Assembly: GCF_003732225.1 (NCBI RefSeq)
Contig: NZ_MOBJ01000003.1
Span: 429,167-493,166 of the forward strand
Source of the DNA: Pseudomonas brassicacearum
GTDB lineage: Bacteria; Pseudomonadota; Gammaproteobacteria; Pseudomonadales; Pseudomonadaceae
Direction: 5' to 3'
Length of the DNA: 64,000 bases
Numbering within the stretch: position 1 is the stretch's first letter; the number at the start of each line of letters is the position of its first letter. The notes below the pieces were generated by a model. That model saw nothing but the letters and a program-made list of their open reading frames with translations. It did not search any database and was not told the origin of the DNA. This document shows positions 1-8,860 of the stretch, one piece after another. The position numbers and the translations under genes were made by a program.

Positions 1-1271
1 GGGTCGTCTTCAACGGCATCCGGGTGACGGATGTCGATGACGATCTGACCGGCCAGCGCTTCGCTGACTTCTTCAATCTGCAAGTCCTGGCCCAATTCAT
101 CGATTACGCGATCGATCGGCACCAGTTTGGCGTTCTCGAGCGCACGCTCAAGTACTGCCATATCGAATTCTTTCTCTTCATGCTCCACGCGCGGACGCTT
201 GGCGTGGGTCTTGGGGTTCACCGAAATGACCCCGCAGTACTCTGGCATGTGCTTGGCGAAGTCGGCGGTGCCGATTTCGTTGGCCAGGTCGATGATGTCC
301 TGCTTGTGACTGGCGATCAGCGGGCGCAATACCAGCTTGTCGGTCACGCAGTCGATCACGGACAGGTTCGGCAGCGTCTGGCTGGAAACCTGGGAAATCG
401 CTTCGCCGGTGACCAGCGCCTCGATGTCCAGTCGATCAGCGATTCGGGACGCAGCGCGCAACATCATACGCTTCAATACTACGCCCATATGACTGTTATC
501 GACTTTGCCGAGAATTTCTCCCAGCACTTCCTCAAACGGCACACTGACAAATAACACGCGCTGGGAGCTGCCGTACTTCTTCCAGATGAAGTGCGCGACT
601 TCCATCACGCCCAATTCGTGGGCACGCCCGCCGAGGTTGAAGAAGCAGAAATGGCTCATCAGCCCGCGGCGCATGATCTGGTAAGCCGCGACGGTGGAAT
701 CGAAACCGCCGGACATCAGCACCAGGGTCTGTTCCAGTGCGCCCAGCGGGTAACCGCCGATGCTGTTGTGCTGGCTGTGGATTACAAACAACCGTTTGTC
801 GCGAATTTCGATGCGAACTTCGATTTCTGGCTCTCTAAGCGAAATCCCGGCGGCGCCGCACTGACGACGCAGCTGGCTGCCGACGTATTTCTCGACGTCC
901 ATCGAGCTGAATTCGTGTTTGCCGGCACGTTTGCAGCGCACCGAAAAAATCTTCCCGGCCAGCGACTCACCGAAGTGCTGCCTGCACTTGGCGACGATGT
1001 CGTCGAAGTCGCCCAACGGGTACTCGTCGACTTGCAGGAAATGCGCGATGCCCGGCATGCAGCTCAGGCGCTCGGTCATGTCCTTCAAGGCTTTGGGGTC
1101 ACTGACGTGCGTTTCCAGCTCGAGGTTGTCCCACACGCCGTTCACCACCACGGCCGGGTCCAGATCGCGGAGCACGGTACGGATGTTTTTGGCCAATTGA
1201 CGGATGAAACGCATCCGTACCGGGCGGCTCTTGATGGTGATCTCGGGGAAGACTTTTACGATTAGTTTCAT
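1..1271 (-). CDS. thiI: tRNA 4-thiouridine synthase / sulfurtransferase ThiI (3' end cut by window)
   Basis: ThiI adenylates U8 of tRNAs and transfers sulfur from a cysteine desulfurase to form 4-thiouridine; it can also feed sulfur to thiamine synthesis. The reverse strand starts [19 protein letters not shown] at 1271 and stays open to the window edge, about 423 codons. The order is an N-terminal ferredoxin-like/THUMP region, a PP-loop SGGFDST in the middle, and a C-terminal rhodanese domain whose IDIRHPDA segment is just reached before the edge; the rhodanese cysteine lies outside the window. It is divergent from glnA. Identification is firm; only the last part is missing. Confidence 0.96.
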   Translation of the reverse strand, partial: MKLIVKVFPEITIKSRPVRMRFIRQLAKNIRTVLRDLDPAVVVNGVWDNLELETHVSDPKALKDMTERLSCMPGIAHFLQVDEYPLGDFDDIVAKCRQHFGESLAGKIFSVRCKRAGKHEFSSMDVEKYVGSQLRRQCGAAGISLREPEIEVRIEIRDKRLFVIHSQHNSIGGYPLGALEQTLVLMSGGFDSTVAAYQIMRRGLMSHFCFFNLGGRAHELGVMEVAHFIWKKYGSSQRVLFVSVPFEEVLGEILGKVDNSHMGVVLKRMMLRAASRIADRLDIEALVTGEAISQVSSQTLPNLSVIDCVTDKLVLRPLIASHKQDIIDLANEIGTADFAKHMPEYCGVISVNPKTHAKRPRVEHEEKEFDMAVLERALENAKLVPIDRVIDELGQDLQIEEVSEALAGQIVIDIRHPDAVEDD

Positions 1272-1601
1272 GAAAACAGCGCGCGAGGGGCCAGCCGAAA
1301 AAGGGGGGCGCGGATTATAGCGGAAATTGCTCAAGGTTTAACCAGTTAATGTGCAGAAGGTTTTCGGTGCACCAAAACAGGTCATTTATGAAATTGAGCG
1401 CTACATTAAAGGGCGAGATTTTCCGCTTTAAAGTACTTTGCACCTTTATAAGCGTGATATTGGGGCAGAAAACCCAAGTCGGGGCACTGGCATGCAATTT
1501 GCTCCCTTGTGAGGCAGGTTGCCATGGCAGAGTATTCGCGCCGGCATCACCCACATTCTAAGGGCACTCCACTACCCGCCCGAAGCCACCCGGAGGACAC
1601 T
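1272..1601 (+). promoter_or_regulatory. thiI-glnA divergent control region
   Basis: This is a 330-bp gene-free stretch. Relative to its neighbours it is AT-rich. It holds a near-perfect sigma-54 promoter (1488-1503) and two NtrC-like half-dyads: TGCACCAAAACAGGTCA (1368-1384) and TGCACCTTTATAAGCGT (1439-1455), each matching the left arm TGCACC of the NtrC consensus and only partly the right arm. NtrC control of glnA from distal sites is established in enteric bacteria and pseudomonads; the exact sites here are inference. Confidence 0.6.
1488..1503 (+). promoter_or_regulatory. Sigma-54 (RpoN) promoter of glnA
   Basis: TGGCATGCAATTTGCT matches the -24/-12 consensus TGGCAYRNNNNTTGCW at every position. 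It lies about 100 bp before the glnA start, which fits nitrogen-limited expression by RpoN with phosphorylated NtrC. The sensor and regulator genes ntrBC lie 4 kb downstream. Confidence 0.9.
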
Positions 1602-3008
1602 ATGTCGAAGTCGGTTCAACTCATCAAAGATCATGACGTTAAATGGATTGATCTGCGCTTCACTGATACCAAAGGCACTCAGCACCACGTGACCATGCCG
1701 GCCCGTGATGCGCTGGATGAAGCCTTCTTCGAAGAAGGCAAAATGTTCGACGGCTCCTCCATCGCTGGCTGGAAGGGCATCGAAGCCTCCGACATGATCC
1801 TGATGCCGGACGACTCCACTGCCGTCCTCGACCCGTTCACCGAAGAGCCGACCCTGATCCTGGTTTGCGACGTGATCGAGCCTTCGACCATGCAAGGCTA
1901 TGACCGTGACCCACGTGCCATCGCCAAGCGCGCCGAGGAATACCTGAAGTCTACGGGTATCGGCGACACCGTTTTCGTCGGTCCAGAGCCTGAGTTCTTC
2001 ATCTTCGACGAAGTGAAGTTCAAGTCCGACATCTCCGGTTCGATGTTCAAAATCTACTCCGAACAAGGTTCGTGGATGTCCGACCAGGACGTGGAAGGCG
2101 GTAACAAGGGCCACCGTCCAGGCGTCAAAGGCGGCTACTTCCCGGTACCTCCGTTCGACCACGACCACGAAATCCGTACCTCCATGTGCAACGCCATGGA
2201 AGAAATGGGCCTGGTCATCGAAGTTCACCACCACGAAGTGGCGACTGCTGGTCAGAACGAAATCGGCGTCAAGTTCAACACCCTGGTCGCCAAGGCTGAC
2301 GAAGTTCAGACCCTGAAGTACTGCGTACACAACGTGGCTGACGCTTACGGCCGCACCGCGACCTTCATGCCTAAGCCACTGTACGGCGACAACGGTTCGG
2401 GTATGCACGTTCACCTGTCCATCGCCAAAGATGGCAAGAACACCTTCGCTGGCGAAGGTTATGCCGGCCTGTCCGACACCGCCCTGTACTTCATCGGCGG
2501 CATCATCAAGCACGGTAAGGCCCTGAACGGCTTCACCAACCCGTCGACCAACTCCTACAAGCGTCTGGTCCCAGGTTTCGAAGCTCCGGTAATGCTGGCC
2601 TACTCGGCTCGCAACCGTTCCGCTTCGATCCGTATTCCTTACGTGTCGAGCCCACGCGCTCGCCGTATCGAAGCACGCTTCCCGGATCCGGCAGCCAACC
2701 CGTACCTGGGCTTCGCTGCACTGTTGATGGCTGGCCTGGACGGCATCCAGAACAAGATCCACCCTGGCGATGCAGCTGACAAAAACCTGTACGACCTGCC
2801 GCCTGAAGAGGCGAAAGAGATCCCACAAGTTTGCGGCAGCCTGAAAGAAGCCCTGGAAGAGCTGGACAAAGGTCGTGCGTTCCTGACCAAAGGCGGCGTT
2901 TTCAGCGACGACTTCATCGACGCTTACATCGCTCTGAAAAGCGAAGAAGAAATCAAAGTACGTACCTTCGTACACCCACTGGAATACGAGCTGTACTACA
3001 GCTGCTGA
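1602..3008 (+). CDS. glnA: Glutamine synthetase type I
   Basis: Catalyses ATP-dependent glutamate + ammonia to glutamine, the main ammonia assimilation step, as a cytoplasmic dodecamer. The 468-residue length is typical of GSI. The start [15 protein letters not shown] is chosen because GGAGGA lies directly upstream (1592-1597); upstream in-frame starts lack this and the family begins here. The adenylylation tyrosine is Y397 in NLYDLPPEE, so activity should be controlled by the GlnE adenylyltransferase. Active-site segments GPEPEFF and the latch region NRSASIRIP are visible. Transcription is probably from the sigma-54 promoter and ends at a strong hairpin. Confidence 0.98.
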   Translation: MSKSVQLIKDHDVKWIDLRFTDTKGTQHHVTMPARDALDEAFFEEGKMFDGSSIAGWKGIEASDMILMPDDSTAVLDPFTEEPTLILVCDVIEPSTMQGYDRDPRAIAKRAEEYLKSTGIGDTVFVGPEPEFFIFDEVKFKSDISGSMFKIYSEQGSWMSDQDVEGGNKGHRPGVKGGYFPVPPFDHDHEIRTSMCNAMEEMGLVIEVHHHEVATAGQNEIGVKFNTLVAKADEVQTLKYCVHNVADAYGRTATFMPKPLYGDNGSGMHVHLSIAKDGKNTFAGEGYAGLSDTALYFIGGIIKHGKALNGFTNPSTNSYKRLVPGFEAPVMLAYSARNRSASIRIPYVSSPRARRIEARFPDPAANPYLGFAALLMAGLDGIQNKIHPGDAADKNLYDLPPEEAKEIPQVCGSLKEALEELDKGRAFLTKGGVFSDDFIDAYIALKSEEEIKVRTFVHPLEYELYYSC

Positions 3009-3038
3009 TCCAGTAGCGCTCGCGCAAGCGGCGTGACT

Positions 3039-3070
3039 AAAAAGGCCTCCTTCGCAAGGAGGCCTTTTTT
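3039..3070 (+). terminator. Rho-independent terminator of glnA
   Basis: A perfect stem (AAAAAGGCCTCCTT with AAGGAGGCCTTTTT) around a CGC loop, ending in six T. It lies about 30 bp after the glnA stop codon. Confidence 0.93.
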
Positions 3071-3195
3071 ATGGAAATGTCCTACGACACGTACGACCTG
3101 TTCTTCGGACAATCAGCGTCGCATCCGGCATCCATTACGCGCCACCGTACTTAGTCTGACGGTTCCATCACACCGTACAGTCAAAGGGCGAAACC

Positions 3196-3624
3196 ATGCC
3201 AATACACCCACTGAAAACCTCGTTCGTTATCCTCGCCTGCCTGGTGATAGCGGGCTGTAGCACCACCAGCACGAAACCCGCGATCGAAAAGGAAATCCTG
3301 CTGCAAAGCAGCTCCTCCTGGGACGGCTCCCCTTACACCGCTTACCCCAGCGGCAGCCCGGAACTAACCCTGCTCAAGCTCAAAATTCCTGCCAATACCG
3401 AACTCGAATGGCACACCCACCCCATTCCCAACGCAGCTTACATTCTGGCGGGCGAACTGACCGTCGAAGCCAAAGCCAGCGGCCAGACTCAATTACTCAA
3501 ACAAGGGCAAACACTCGCGGAGATGGTCGGCATCGTTCATCGCGGTAAAACCGGCGACAGACCGGTAGAACTGATCGTGTTCTATGCAGGCAGCCAAGGA
3601 GTTCCCCTGTCAGAGAAACCTTGA
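3196..3624 (+). CDS. Cupin-domain lipoprotein
   Basis: A 142-residue protein with a signal peptide ending in the lipobox VIAGC (Cys near residue 17), so it is probably membrane-anchored on the periplasmic side. The rest is a small double-stranded beta-helix cupin: the first cupin motif is visible as LEWHTHPIPNAAYILAGELTVE, with the two histidines expected to bind metal, and a later IVHRGK supplies the second motif. Substrate cannot be told from the sequence. It stands alone between the glnA terminator and a chorismate mutase gene, and is preceded by an AAGGGCG ribosome site. Confidence 0.8.
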   Translation: MPIHPLKTSFVILACLVIAGCSTTSTKPAIEKEILLQSSSSWDGSPYTAYPSGSPELTLLKLKIPANTELEWHTHPIPNAAYILAGELTVEAKASGQTQLLKQGQTLAEMVGIVHRGKTGDRPVELIVFYAGSQGVPLSEKP

Positions 3625-3749
3625 GACTTCAGTCGCGGCACCATTTTCGGTCAATCCATCAGGATTTTTATCGATGAAGACGTGTCCGACAACGTACGCT
3701 TGCCGCATCATGCGTCTCTACCCACATTGAATTGAAGTCGAGACAATCC

Positions 3750-4319
3750 ATGTTCCTACGCTTGCACGTGTGCCTTGCACTGCTGACCGCCCTGTTTGCC
3801 AACATCGCCTGCGCCGCCACCCCGCCCCCTGCCCCGGCACCCGCGGCTCTCGCCCCGCTGCTCAGCACCATCCAGGAGCGCCTGGCGCTTGCCGACAAGG
3901 TCGCACTGAGCAAGTGGGACAGCGGCAAGCCTGTCGAGGATCGCCAGCGGGAACGCGACGTCATTGCCGGAGCCATCGCCGAGGCGCCCTACTACAAATT
4001 GAGCAATGAAACCGTCGAGCAGTTCTTCTCGGCGCAGATCGAAGCCAACAAACTGGTGCAGTACGCACACCTGTCCGACTGGCACGCACAAGGCAAAGCT
4101 CCCAACGACCCTCGCCCTGACCTCGATGGCCTGATCCGCCCGCAACTCGACCTGTTACAAAAACGCCTGCTGCAACAACTGGCCGATTTCACCCCGTATC
4201 GTAAAGACCCACACTGCCCGTTATGGCTGGCCAAGGCCAATAAAACCGCGGGCCAAGTGCCGCTGCGTGAGCTTGCGCTGATACGCGCCACCGCAGAGTT
4301 GTGCAGCGCCCATCCGTAG
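3750..4319 (+). CDS. Periplasmic chorismate mutase, AroQ-gamma class
   Basis: Secreted AroQ-type enzymes convert chorismate to prephenate in the periplasm; their physiological role is unsettled. The 189-residue protein has a signal peptide (LALLTALFANIACAATPP) and then a helical AroQ domain: LADKVALSKWDSGKPVEDRQRE holds the conserved Lys and Arg/Glu residues, and DPRPDLDGLIRPQLDLL and the cysteine pair near the C-terminus fit the gamma class. The start at 3750 gives a normal signal peptide; a TTG 18 bp earlier is less likely. The stop codon lies inside a REP element. Confidence 0.82.
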   Translation: MFLRLHVCLALLTALFANIACAATPPPAPAPAALAPLLSTIQERLALADKVALSKWDSGKPVEDRQRERDVIAGAIAEAPYYKLSNETVEQFFSAQIEANKLVQYAHLSDWHAQGKAPNDPRPDLDGLIRPQLDLLQKRLLQQLADFTPYRKDPHCPLWLAKANKTAGQVPLRELALIRATAELCSAHP

Positions 4320-4396
4320 GAGCTGGCGAAGCCTGCGATCTTTGCGGTTTTATCGCCTCTGAAGATCAAAAGATCGCAGCCTGCGGCAGCTCCTAC
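4316..4396. repeat. REP palindrome, GTAGGAGCTG type
   Basis: The inverted arms GTAGGAGCTG...GCGATC and GATCGCAG...CAGCTCCTAC enclose a short spacer. This form is a common extragenic palindrome of fluorescent pseudomonads. It overlaps the stop codon of the chorismate mutase gene, so it may also stabilise that mRNA 3' end. Confidence 0.8.
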
Positions 4397-4499
4397 GCGA
4401 GATTGATCGCTCTTTCGTGTCAGGGTGTTAGTGAATTGGGCCAACACGTAACCCTGACCTATGCTGCAACCCAACGTTTTCGTTTATTGGTCGTTTTTT

Positions 4500-5006
4500 A
4501 TGGGTCGTGGTTTTCTATTCATCTTGCTGCTGATCGCCCTGCCCGCCACCGCGCAGATCTACCGGTACACCGACGCCAGCGGCAATACCGCCTACAGCAA
4601 TCAGCCGCCCGATGGCGTGAAGAGCCAGGCCGTCGAGTTGCCGCCACTCAACAGTGTCGAACGCCAACCACCGATAGCCCCCGAACAACCGTCCCAACGC
4701 GCTGACAAAAACGCTGTCTATTCAGTGCTGGAGCTGACCGGCCTGCCCAGCGATGAAGCCCTGCGCGCCAACAACGGCACCTTCACCGTTGGCGTACAGA
4801 TTCAGCCACGCCTGCAAGGGCCGCATCTGTTTCGATTGCTGCTGGACGGTCAACCGTATGGCCAGCCGAGCAACGTTCCGCGCCTGCAACTGGTGAACAT
4901 CGATCGCGGCGAACACAACCTCGCGGTGCAGGTGCTCGCCGGAGAAAGCCTCGTGCAACAGAGCCCGACCATCACCTTCACCGTGCAGCGGGTACACACC
5001 CCGTGA
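4500..5006 (+). CDS. DUF4124-domain envelope protein
   Basis: A 168-residue protein with a signal peptide (MGRGFLFILLLIALPATAQ) followed at once by the DUF4124 motif IYRYTDASGNTAYSNQPP. The C-terminal half resembles an Ig-like or beta-sandwich segment. Members are secreted or periplasmic proteins of unknown role. The start at 4500 is preferred to an upstream ATG at 4461 because it leaves a clean signal peptide. It overlaps the next DUF4124 gene, a paralog, suggesting one transcript and perhaps partner proteins. Confidence 0.75.
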   Translation: MGRGFLFILLLIALPATAQIYRYTDASGNTAYSNQPPDGVKSQAVELPPLNSVERQPPIAPEQPSQRADKNAVYSVLELTGLPSDEALRANNGTFTVGVQIQPRLQGPHLFRLLLDGQPYGQPSNVPRLQLVNIDRGEHNLAVQVLAGESLVQQSPTITFTVQRVHTP

Positions 5007-5629
5007 GGTGCTGGATGATCGCCACCTGCCTGTGGCTGATCGCCCCGCCGGCGCTGGCCGAGGTCTATACCTACGTCGACGCCCAAGGCAATCGGGTGTT
5101 CACCGATCAGCCACGCCCCGGCAACGCCAAGCGAGTAATACTGGCACCGGGTAATCGCATGTCCGCCAATCCCACCGGCGCCACATCGCCAGCGGCTACA
5201 AAGAAACCCGAGGAAAAACCACTGTTTCACTACGACATGCTTCGCGTACTCGTACCGGAGCCGGACGCTTCGGTGCGCAGCAGCGCGGGCGAGGTGATCG
5301 TCAGTGTCACCAACGAACCCACCCTGCAACACGGTCATCGCTATCGGCTGTTACTGGACGGCCAACCGACCGCCGATCCTGGCCCCAGCCCGGTGTTCGC
5401 ACTGAGCAACATTGATCGCGGTACGCATCACCTCGCGGTGGAAATCCTCGACGAACACGGGCGGATTCTCGAACGCACGGCGAATCAGCCATTCCACATG
5501 CTGCGCATCTCTCTGGCGCAGAAGCGTCAGGTCAAACCCTGCACCCCCACCGATTACGGTCAGCGCCCGGAATGCCCACTCGCAGACAAGCCTGAAGAAG
5601 AAAAAGTCGGGATTTTTTCTTTCTTCTAA
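5003..5629 (+). CDS. DUF4124-domain envelope protein, paralog
   Basis: A 208-residue protein with signal peptide and DUF4124 core (EVYTYVDAQGNRVFTDQP). It shares the pattern of the preceding gene, including a later HRYRLLLDGQP segment near-identical to HLFRLLLDGQP there, so the pair arose by tandem duplication. The likely GTG start overlaps the upstream stop in GTGA, implying translational coupling; an ATG at 5015 is possible. Function unknown. Confidence 0.75.
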   Translation: MRCWMIATCLWLIAPPALAEVYTYVDAQGNRVFTDQPRPGNAKRVILAPGNRMSANPTGATSPAATKKPEEKPLFHYDMLRVLVPEPDASVRSSAGEVIVSVTNEPTLQHGHRYRLLLDGQPTADPGPSPVFALSNIDRGTHHLAVEILDEHGRILERTANQPFHMLRISLAQKRQVKPCTPTDYGQRPECPLADKPEEEKVGIFSFF

Positions 5630-5859
5630 ACGTCGTTCAGGTTTGCGCACTATATTGGTGCAATGAACTGCACCGTACCCATATTCCAACCCATTTTGGT
5701 TCGAAAGTACCCGCAAACGCTGGCAGAACGCCGCGCAAACGAGCGTCAAACGCCTGTTTCAGGGCCTGAACGCTTCTTTTCGGAGCCTTGGTTTGGTTTT
5801 TGCATTTTCCTTGCATCAGCGCCTTCTTCTCGCGCGCGCCTGCTCCAAAAGAGGTCCTA
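5630..5859 (+). promoter_or_regulatory. ntrBC upstream control region
   Basis: A 230-bp leader. CGCACTATATTGGTGCA (5646-5662) matches 14 of 17 positions of the enteric glnA NtrC site TGCACTAAAATGGTGCA, a strong operator candidate. TTGCATTTTCCTTGCA (5800-5815) resembles a -24/-12 sigma-54 element with one deviation at -24. Together they suggest autoregulation of ntrBC by NtrC; the operator is well supported, the promoter less so. Confidence 0.6.
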
Positions 5860-6945
5860 ATGACCATCAGCGACGCACTGCACCGCTTGTTACTCGACAA
5901 CCTGACCACCGCCACCATTCTGCTCGACGCCGAACTGCGCCTTGAGTACATGAATCCCGCGGCTGAAATGCTCCTGGCCATCAGCGGCCAGCGCAGCCAT
6001 GGGCAATTCATCAGCGAGCTGTTCACCGAATCGACCGAAGCCCTGAACTCCTTGCGCCAGGCGGTCGAACAAGCGCACCCGTTCACCAAGCGCGAAGCGA
6101 TGCTCACCGCCCTGACCGGTCAAACCCTGACCGTCGACTACGCGGTGACGCCGATCCTCAGCAATGGCGACACGCTGCTGCTGCTCGAAGTGCACCCACG
6201 CGACCGCTTGTTGCGCATCACCAAAGAAGAAGCGCAGCTCTCCAAACAGGAAACCAGCAAGATGCTGGTGCGCGGCCTCGCTCACGAGATCAAGAACCCG
6301 CTCGGCGGGATTCGCGGCGCCGCTCAGTTGCTGGCCCGCGAGCTGCCGGAAGAAAGCCTCAAGGACTACACCAACGTCATCATCGAGGAAGCCGATCGCC
6401 TGCGTAACCTGGTCGATCGCATGCTCGGCTCAAACAAACTGCCATCGCTTGCCCTGTGCAACGTCCACGAAGTGCTGGAGCGCGTCTGTCATCTGGTGGA
6501 AGCCGAAAGCCAGGGCTGCATCACTTTGGTGCGCGACTACGACCCGAGCATTCCCGATGTATTGATCGACCGCGAACAAATGATTCAGGCCGTCCTGAAC
6601 ATCGTGCGCAACGCGATGCAGGCCATCAGCAGCCAGAACGAGCTGCGCCTGGGCCGCATTACCTTGCGTTCGCGCGCCATGCGCCAGTTCACCATCGGCC
6701 ACGTGCGTCATCGCCTGGTGACCAAGCTCGAAATCATCGACAACGGCCCGGGGATTCCTGCGGACCTGCAAGAAACCATCTTCTTTCCCATGGTCAGCGG
6801 CCGCCCGGACGGTACCGGGCTCGGCCTGGCCATTACCCAGAACATCATCAGCCAGCACCAGGGCCTGATCGAATGTGACAGCCATCCAGGCCACACCACG
6901 TTCTCGATCTTTCTGCCACTGGAACAAGGAGCCACATCGACATGA
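5860..6945 (+). CDS. ntrB: Nitrogen regulation sensor histidine kinase NtrB
   Basis: NtrB (GlnL) phosphorylates or dephosphorylates NtrC according to PII signalling of the nitrogen state. The 361-residue cytoplasmic protein has an N-terminal PAS domain, a HisKA domain with phospho-acceptor H142 in GLAHEIKNPLGG, and an ATPase domain with N box (NAMQA), DNGPGIP and GTGLGLAI. The start is ATGACCATC with GAGG upstream; a longer frame reaches back to 5788 but lacks family similarity. It overlaps ntrC by ATGA. Confidence 0.96.
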   Translation: MTISDALHRLLLDNLTTATILLDAELRLEYMNPAAEMLLAISGQRSHGQFISELFTESTEALNSLRQAVEQAHPFTKREAMLTALTGQTLTVDYAVTPILSNGDTLLLLEVHPRDRLLRITKEEAQLSKQETSKMLVRGLAHEIKNPLGGIRGAAQLLARELPEESLKDYTNVIIEEADRLRNLVDRMLGSNKLPSLALCNVHEVLERVCHLVEAESQGCITLVRDYDPSIPDVLIDREQMIQAVLNIVRNAMQAISSQNELRLGRITLRSRAMRQFTIGHVRHRLVTKLEIIDNGPGIPADLQETIFFPMVSGRPDGTGLGLAITQNIISQHQGLIECDSHPGHTTFSIFLPLEQGATST

Positions 6946-8378
6946 GCCGTAGTGAAACCGTGTGGATCGTCGATGACGACCGTTCTATCCGTTGGGTCCT
7001 GGAAAAAGCCTTGCAACAGGAAGGCATGACCACGCAAAGCTTCGACAGCGCCGATGGCGTGATGAGCCGCCTGGCGCGCCAGCAGCCGGACGTGATCATC
7101 TCCGACATCCGCATGCCCGGCGCCAGCGGTCTGGACCTGCTGGCACGGATTCGCGAACAACACCCTCGGCTACCCGTGATCATCATGACCGCGCACTCCG
7201 ACCTGGACAGCGCTGTCGCGTCCTATCAGGGCGGCGCTTTCGAGTACCTGCCCAAGCCGTTCGACGTCGATGAAGCGGTGTCGCTGGTCAAGCGCGCCAA
7301 CCAGCACGCCCAGGAACAGCAAGGTCTGGAGGTTGTACCCACCCTGACCCGCACCCCGGAAATCATCGGTGAAGCGCCGGCGATGCAGGAAGTGTTTCGC
7401 GCCATCGGGCGTTTGAGCCACTCAAACATCACCGTGCTGATCAACGGCGAATCGGGGACCGGTAAAGAGCTGGTGGCCCACGCCCTGCACCGTCACAGCC
7501 CGCGAGCGGCCTCGCCGTTCATCGCGTTGAACATGGCGGCGATCCCCAAGGACCTGATGGAGTCCGAACTGTTCGGCCACGAGAAAGGCGCGTTCACTGG
7601 CGCAGCCAACCTGCGGCGCGGGCGGTTTGAACAGGCGGATGGCGGCACGCTGTTCCTCGACGAAATCGGCGACATGCCGGCCGACACTCAGACTCGCTTG
7701 CTGCGGGTATTGGCCGATGGCGAGTTCTATCGCGTTGGCGGTCATGTGCCGGTCAAGGTTGACGTGCGCATCATCGCCGCGACTCACCAGAACCTGGAAA
7801 CCCTGGTGCACGCCGGGAAATTCCGTGAAGACCTGTTCCACCGTCTGAACGTGATCCGTATCCACATTCCGCGCCTGTCGGACCGTCGCGAAGACATTCC
7901 GACCCTGGCCAAGCACTTCCTCGCCCGCGCCGCGCAAGAACTGGCAGTGGAGCCGAAGCTGCTGAAAAGCGAAACCGAGGAATACCTGAAAAACCTGCCG
8001 TGGCCAGGCAACGTGCGTCAGCTGGAAAACACCTGCCGCTGGATCACGGTGATGGCTTCGGGTCGCGAAGTGCACATCAGCGACCTGCCGCCAGAGCTGC
8101 TGAGTTTGCCGCAGGACTCCGCACCGGTGACCAACTGGGAGCAAGCGCTGCGTCAGTGGGCCGATCAGGCGCTCGCACGCGGTCAGTCGAGCCTGCTCGA
8201 CAGCGCAGTGCCGAGCTTCGAGCGGATCATGATCGAAACCGCCCTCAAACACACCGCCGGCCGCCGCCGCGACGCTGCCGTGCTGCTGGGCTGGGGTCGC
8301 AACACCTTGACCCGCAAGATCAAGGAATTGGGGATGAAGGTCGATGGCGGGGATGATGATGAAGGGGATGAGGGTTAA
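6942..8378 (+). CDS. ntrC: Nitrogen regulation response regulator NtrC
   Basis: NtrC activates sigma-54 promoters under nitrogen limitation. Domains in order: receiver with acidic DDD (11-13) and phospho-acceptor D55 in [11 protein letters not shown]+ domain with Walker A GESGTGKE (169-176) and the sigma-54-contacting GAFTGA loop (216-221); C-terminal Fis-type helix-turn-helix ([20 protein letters not shown]). Length 478 is normal. The acidic tail [10 protein letters not shown] is unremarkable for the genus. Its targets here probably include glnA, its own operon and the sRNA at 8707. Confidence 0.97.
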   Translation: MSRSETVWIVDDDRSIRWVLEKALQQEGMTTQSFDSADGVMSRLARQQPDVIISDIRMPGASGLDLLARIREQHPRLPVIIMTAHSDLDSAVASYQGGAFEYLPKPFDVDEAVSLVKRANQHAQEQQGLEVVPTLTRTPEIIGEAPAMQEVFRAIGRLSHSNITVLINGESGTGKELVAHALHRHSPRAASPFIALNMAAIPKDLMESELFGHEKGAFTGAANLRRGRFEQADGGTLFLDEIGDMPADTQTRLLRVLADGEFYRVGGHVPVKVDVRIIAATHQNLETLVHAGKFREDLFHRLNVIRIHIPRLSDRREDIPTLAKHFLARAAQELAVEPKLLKSETEEYLKNLPWPGNVRQLENTCRWITVMASGREVHISDLPPELLSLPQDSAPVTNWEQALRQWADQALARGQSSLLDSAVPSFERIMIETALKHTAGRRRDAAVLLGWGRNTLTRKIKELGMKVDGGDDDEGDEG

Positions 8379-8412
8379 TCAGCCTTTAGATCTTCACTGA
8401 TCTCCAGATCCA

Positions 8413-8504
8413 ATCGCGAGCAAGCTCGCTCCCACAGGATTCAATGGTGTTCACACAATAATGGAACACTGAAAATCCACTGTGGGAGCGAGCTTGCTCG
8501 CGAT
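8413..8504. repeat. REP doublet (GGGAGCGAGCTTGCTCGC type), outward orientation
   Basis: Two inverted copies of the GGGAGCGAGCTTGCTCGC palindrome, about 45 bp apart. The same element occurs at 12892, 23706 and 56896, but here the two arms face the other way (complement first). It lies just after ntrC. Confidence 0.88.
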
Positions 8505-8607
8505 GCTTTTAGGGGCTGCATGCACCGCCTCAATGCACCGTGAACCGCAATCGCGCATCCCACGGGAAACAAAACCCGGCCTCCAGCAACACAAAAACCC
8601 ATAGCAC

Positions 8608-8639
8608 AAAAAAGCCAAAGCCCCGAATCACGGGGCTTT
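8608..8639 (-). terminator. Terminator on the minus strand
   Basis: AAAGCCCCG and CGGGGCTTT pair around AATCA (8617-8639). A run of six A at 8608-8613 gives a U tract only for minus-strand transcripts; the plus strand has none. The nearest minus-strand gene ends at 8857, so its transcript would cross the sRNA locus before stopping here. Confidence 0.6.
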
Positions 8640-8680
8640 CAGCGCTGTACGCGGGCTATTTTTTGCAATTCTTCAAAACC

Positions 8681-8696
8681 TGGCACGCGCCCTGCA
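8681..8696 (+). promoter_or_regulatory. Sigma-54 promoter of the sRNA downstream of ntrC
   Basis: TGGCACGCGCCCTGCA matches the sigma-54 consensus except C for the first T of TTGC. A start about 12 bases after the -12 element falls near 8707. No ORF follows within 150 bp on this strand, which fits a noncoding transcript. Confidence 0.8.
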
Positions 8697-8706
8697 ATAG
8701 TCCAAT

Positions 8707-8860
8707 CAGTGATTCGATTCACTACCCGGTTTCGGGGACCTTGGTACAGGCAGGCCGGGGATTCCCCTCTTTACATCCGGGGTTCATCACGCAGACCGCG
8801 ACGAACCCCTTCCCGTTTTGGGGACCCTGGTACAGGCAGGCCGGGGATTCCCTCTTTTAT
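8707..8860 (+). ncRNA. nrsZ: NrsZ-like nitrogen-regulated small RNA
   Basis: The stretch has no credible ORF on the plus strand, is preceded by a sigma-54 promoter and lies directly after ntrC, the position of NrsZ in P. aeruginosa, where it is described as an RpoN/NtrBC-dependent, processed sRNA built of similar stem-loops. Here a 39-base unit occurs at 8734-8772 and 8820-8858, 86 bp apart, differing in few bases; each holds a CCTGGTACAGG-like hairpin and a GGGGATTCCC element. Between them GGGGTTC and GAACCCC form another stem. The T run at 8855-8858 probably ends the RNA. Ends are estimates; identity rests on synteny and repeat architecture. Confidence 0.72.

Noticed and set aside
1572-2975. 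Long open frame antisense to glnA, with similar ones antisense to gpmI (11312-12715), ctpA (14365-15852) and the OFA gene (23688-25433)
   Set aside because: These mirror the codon bias of GC-rich real genes; none shows a ribosome site, domain or signal of its own, while the opposite strand encodes well-known proteins.
8734-8858. Two-unit direct repeat as a possible CRISPR array
   Set aside because: Only two units, 86 bp apart, no further copies, no cas genes; fits an sRNA with repeated stem-loops.
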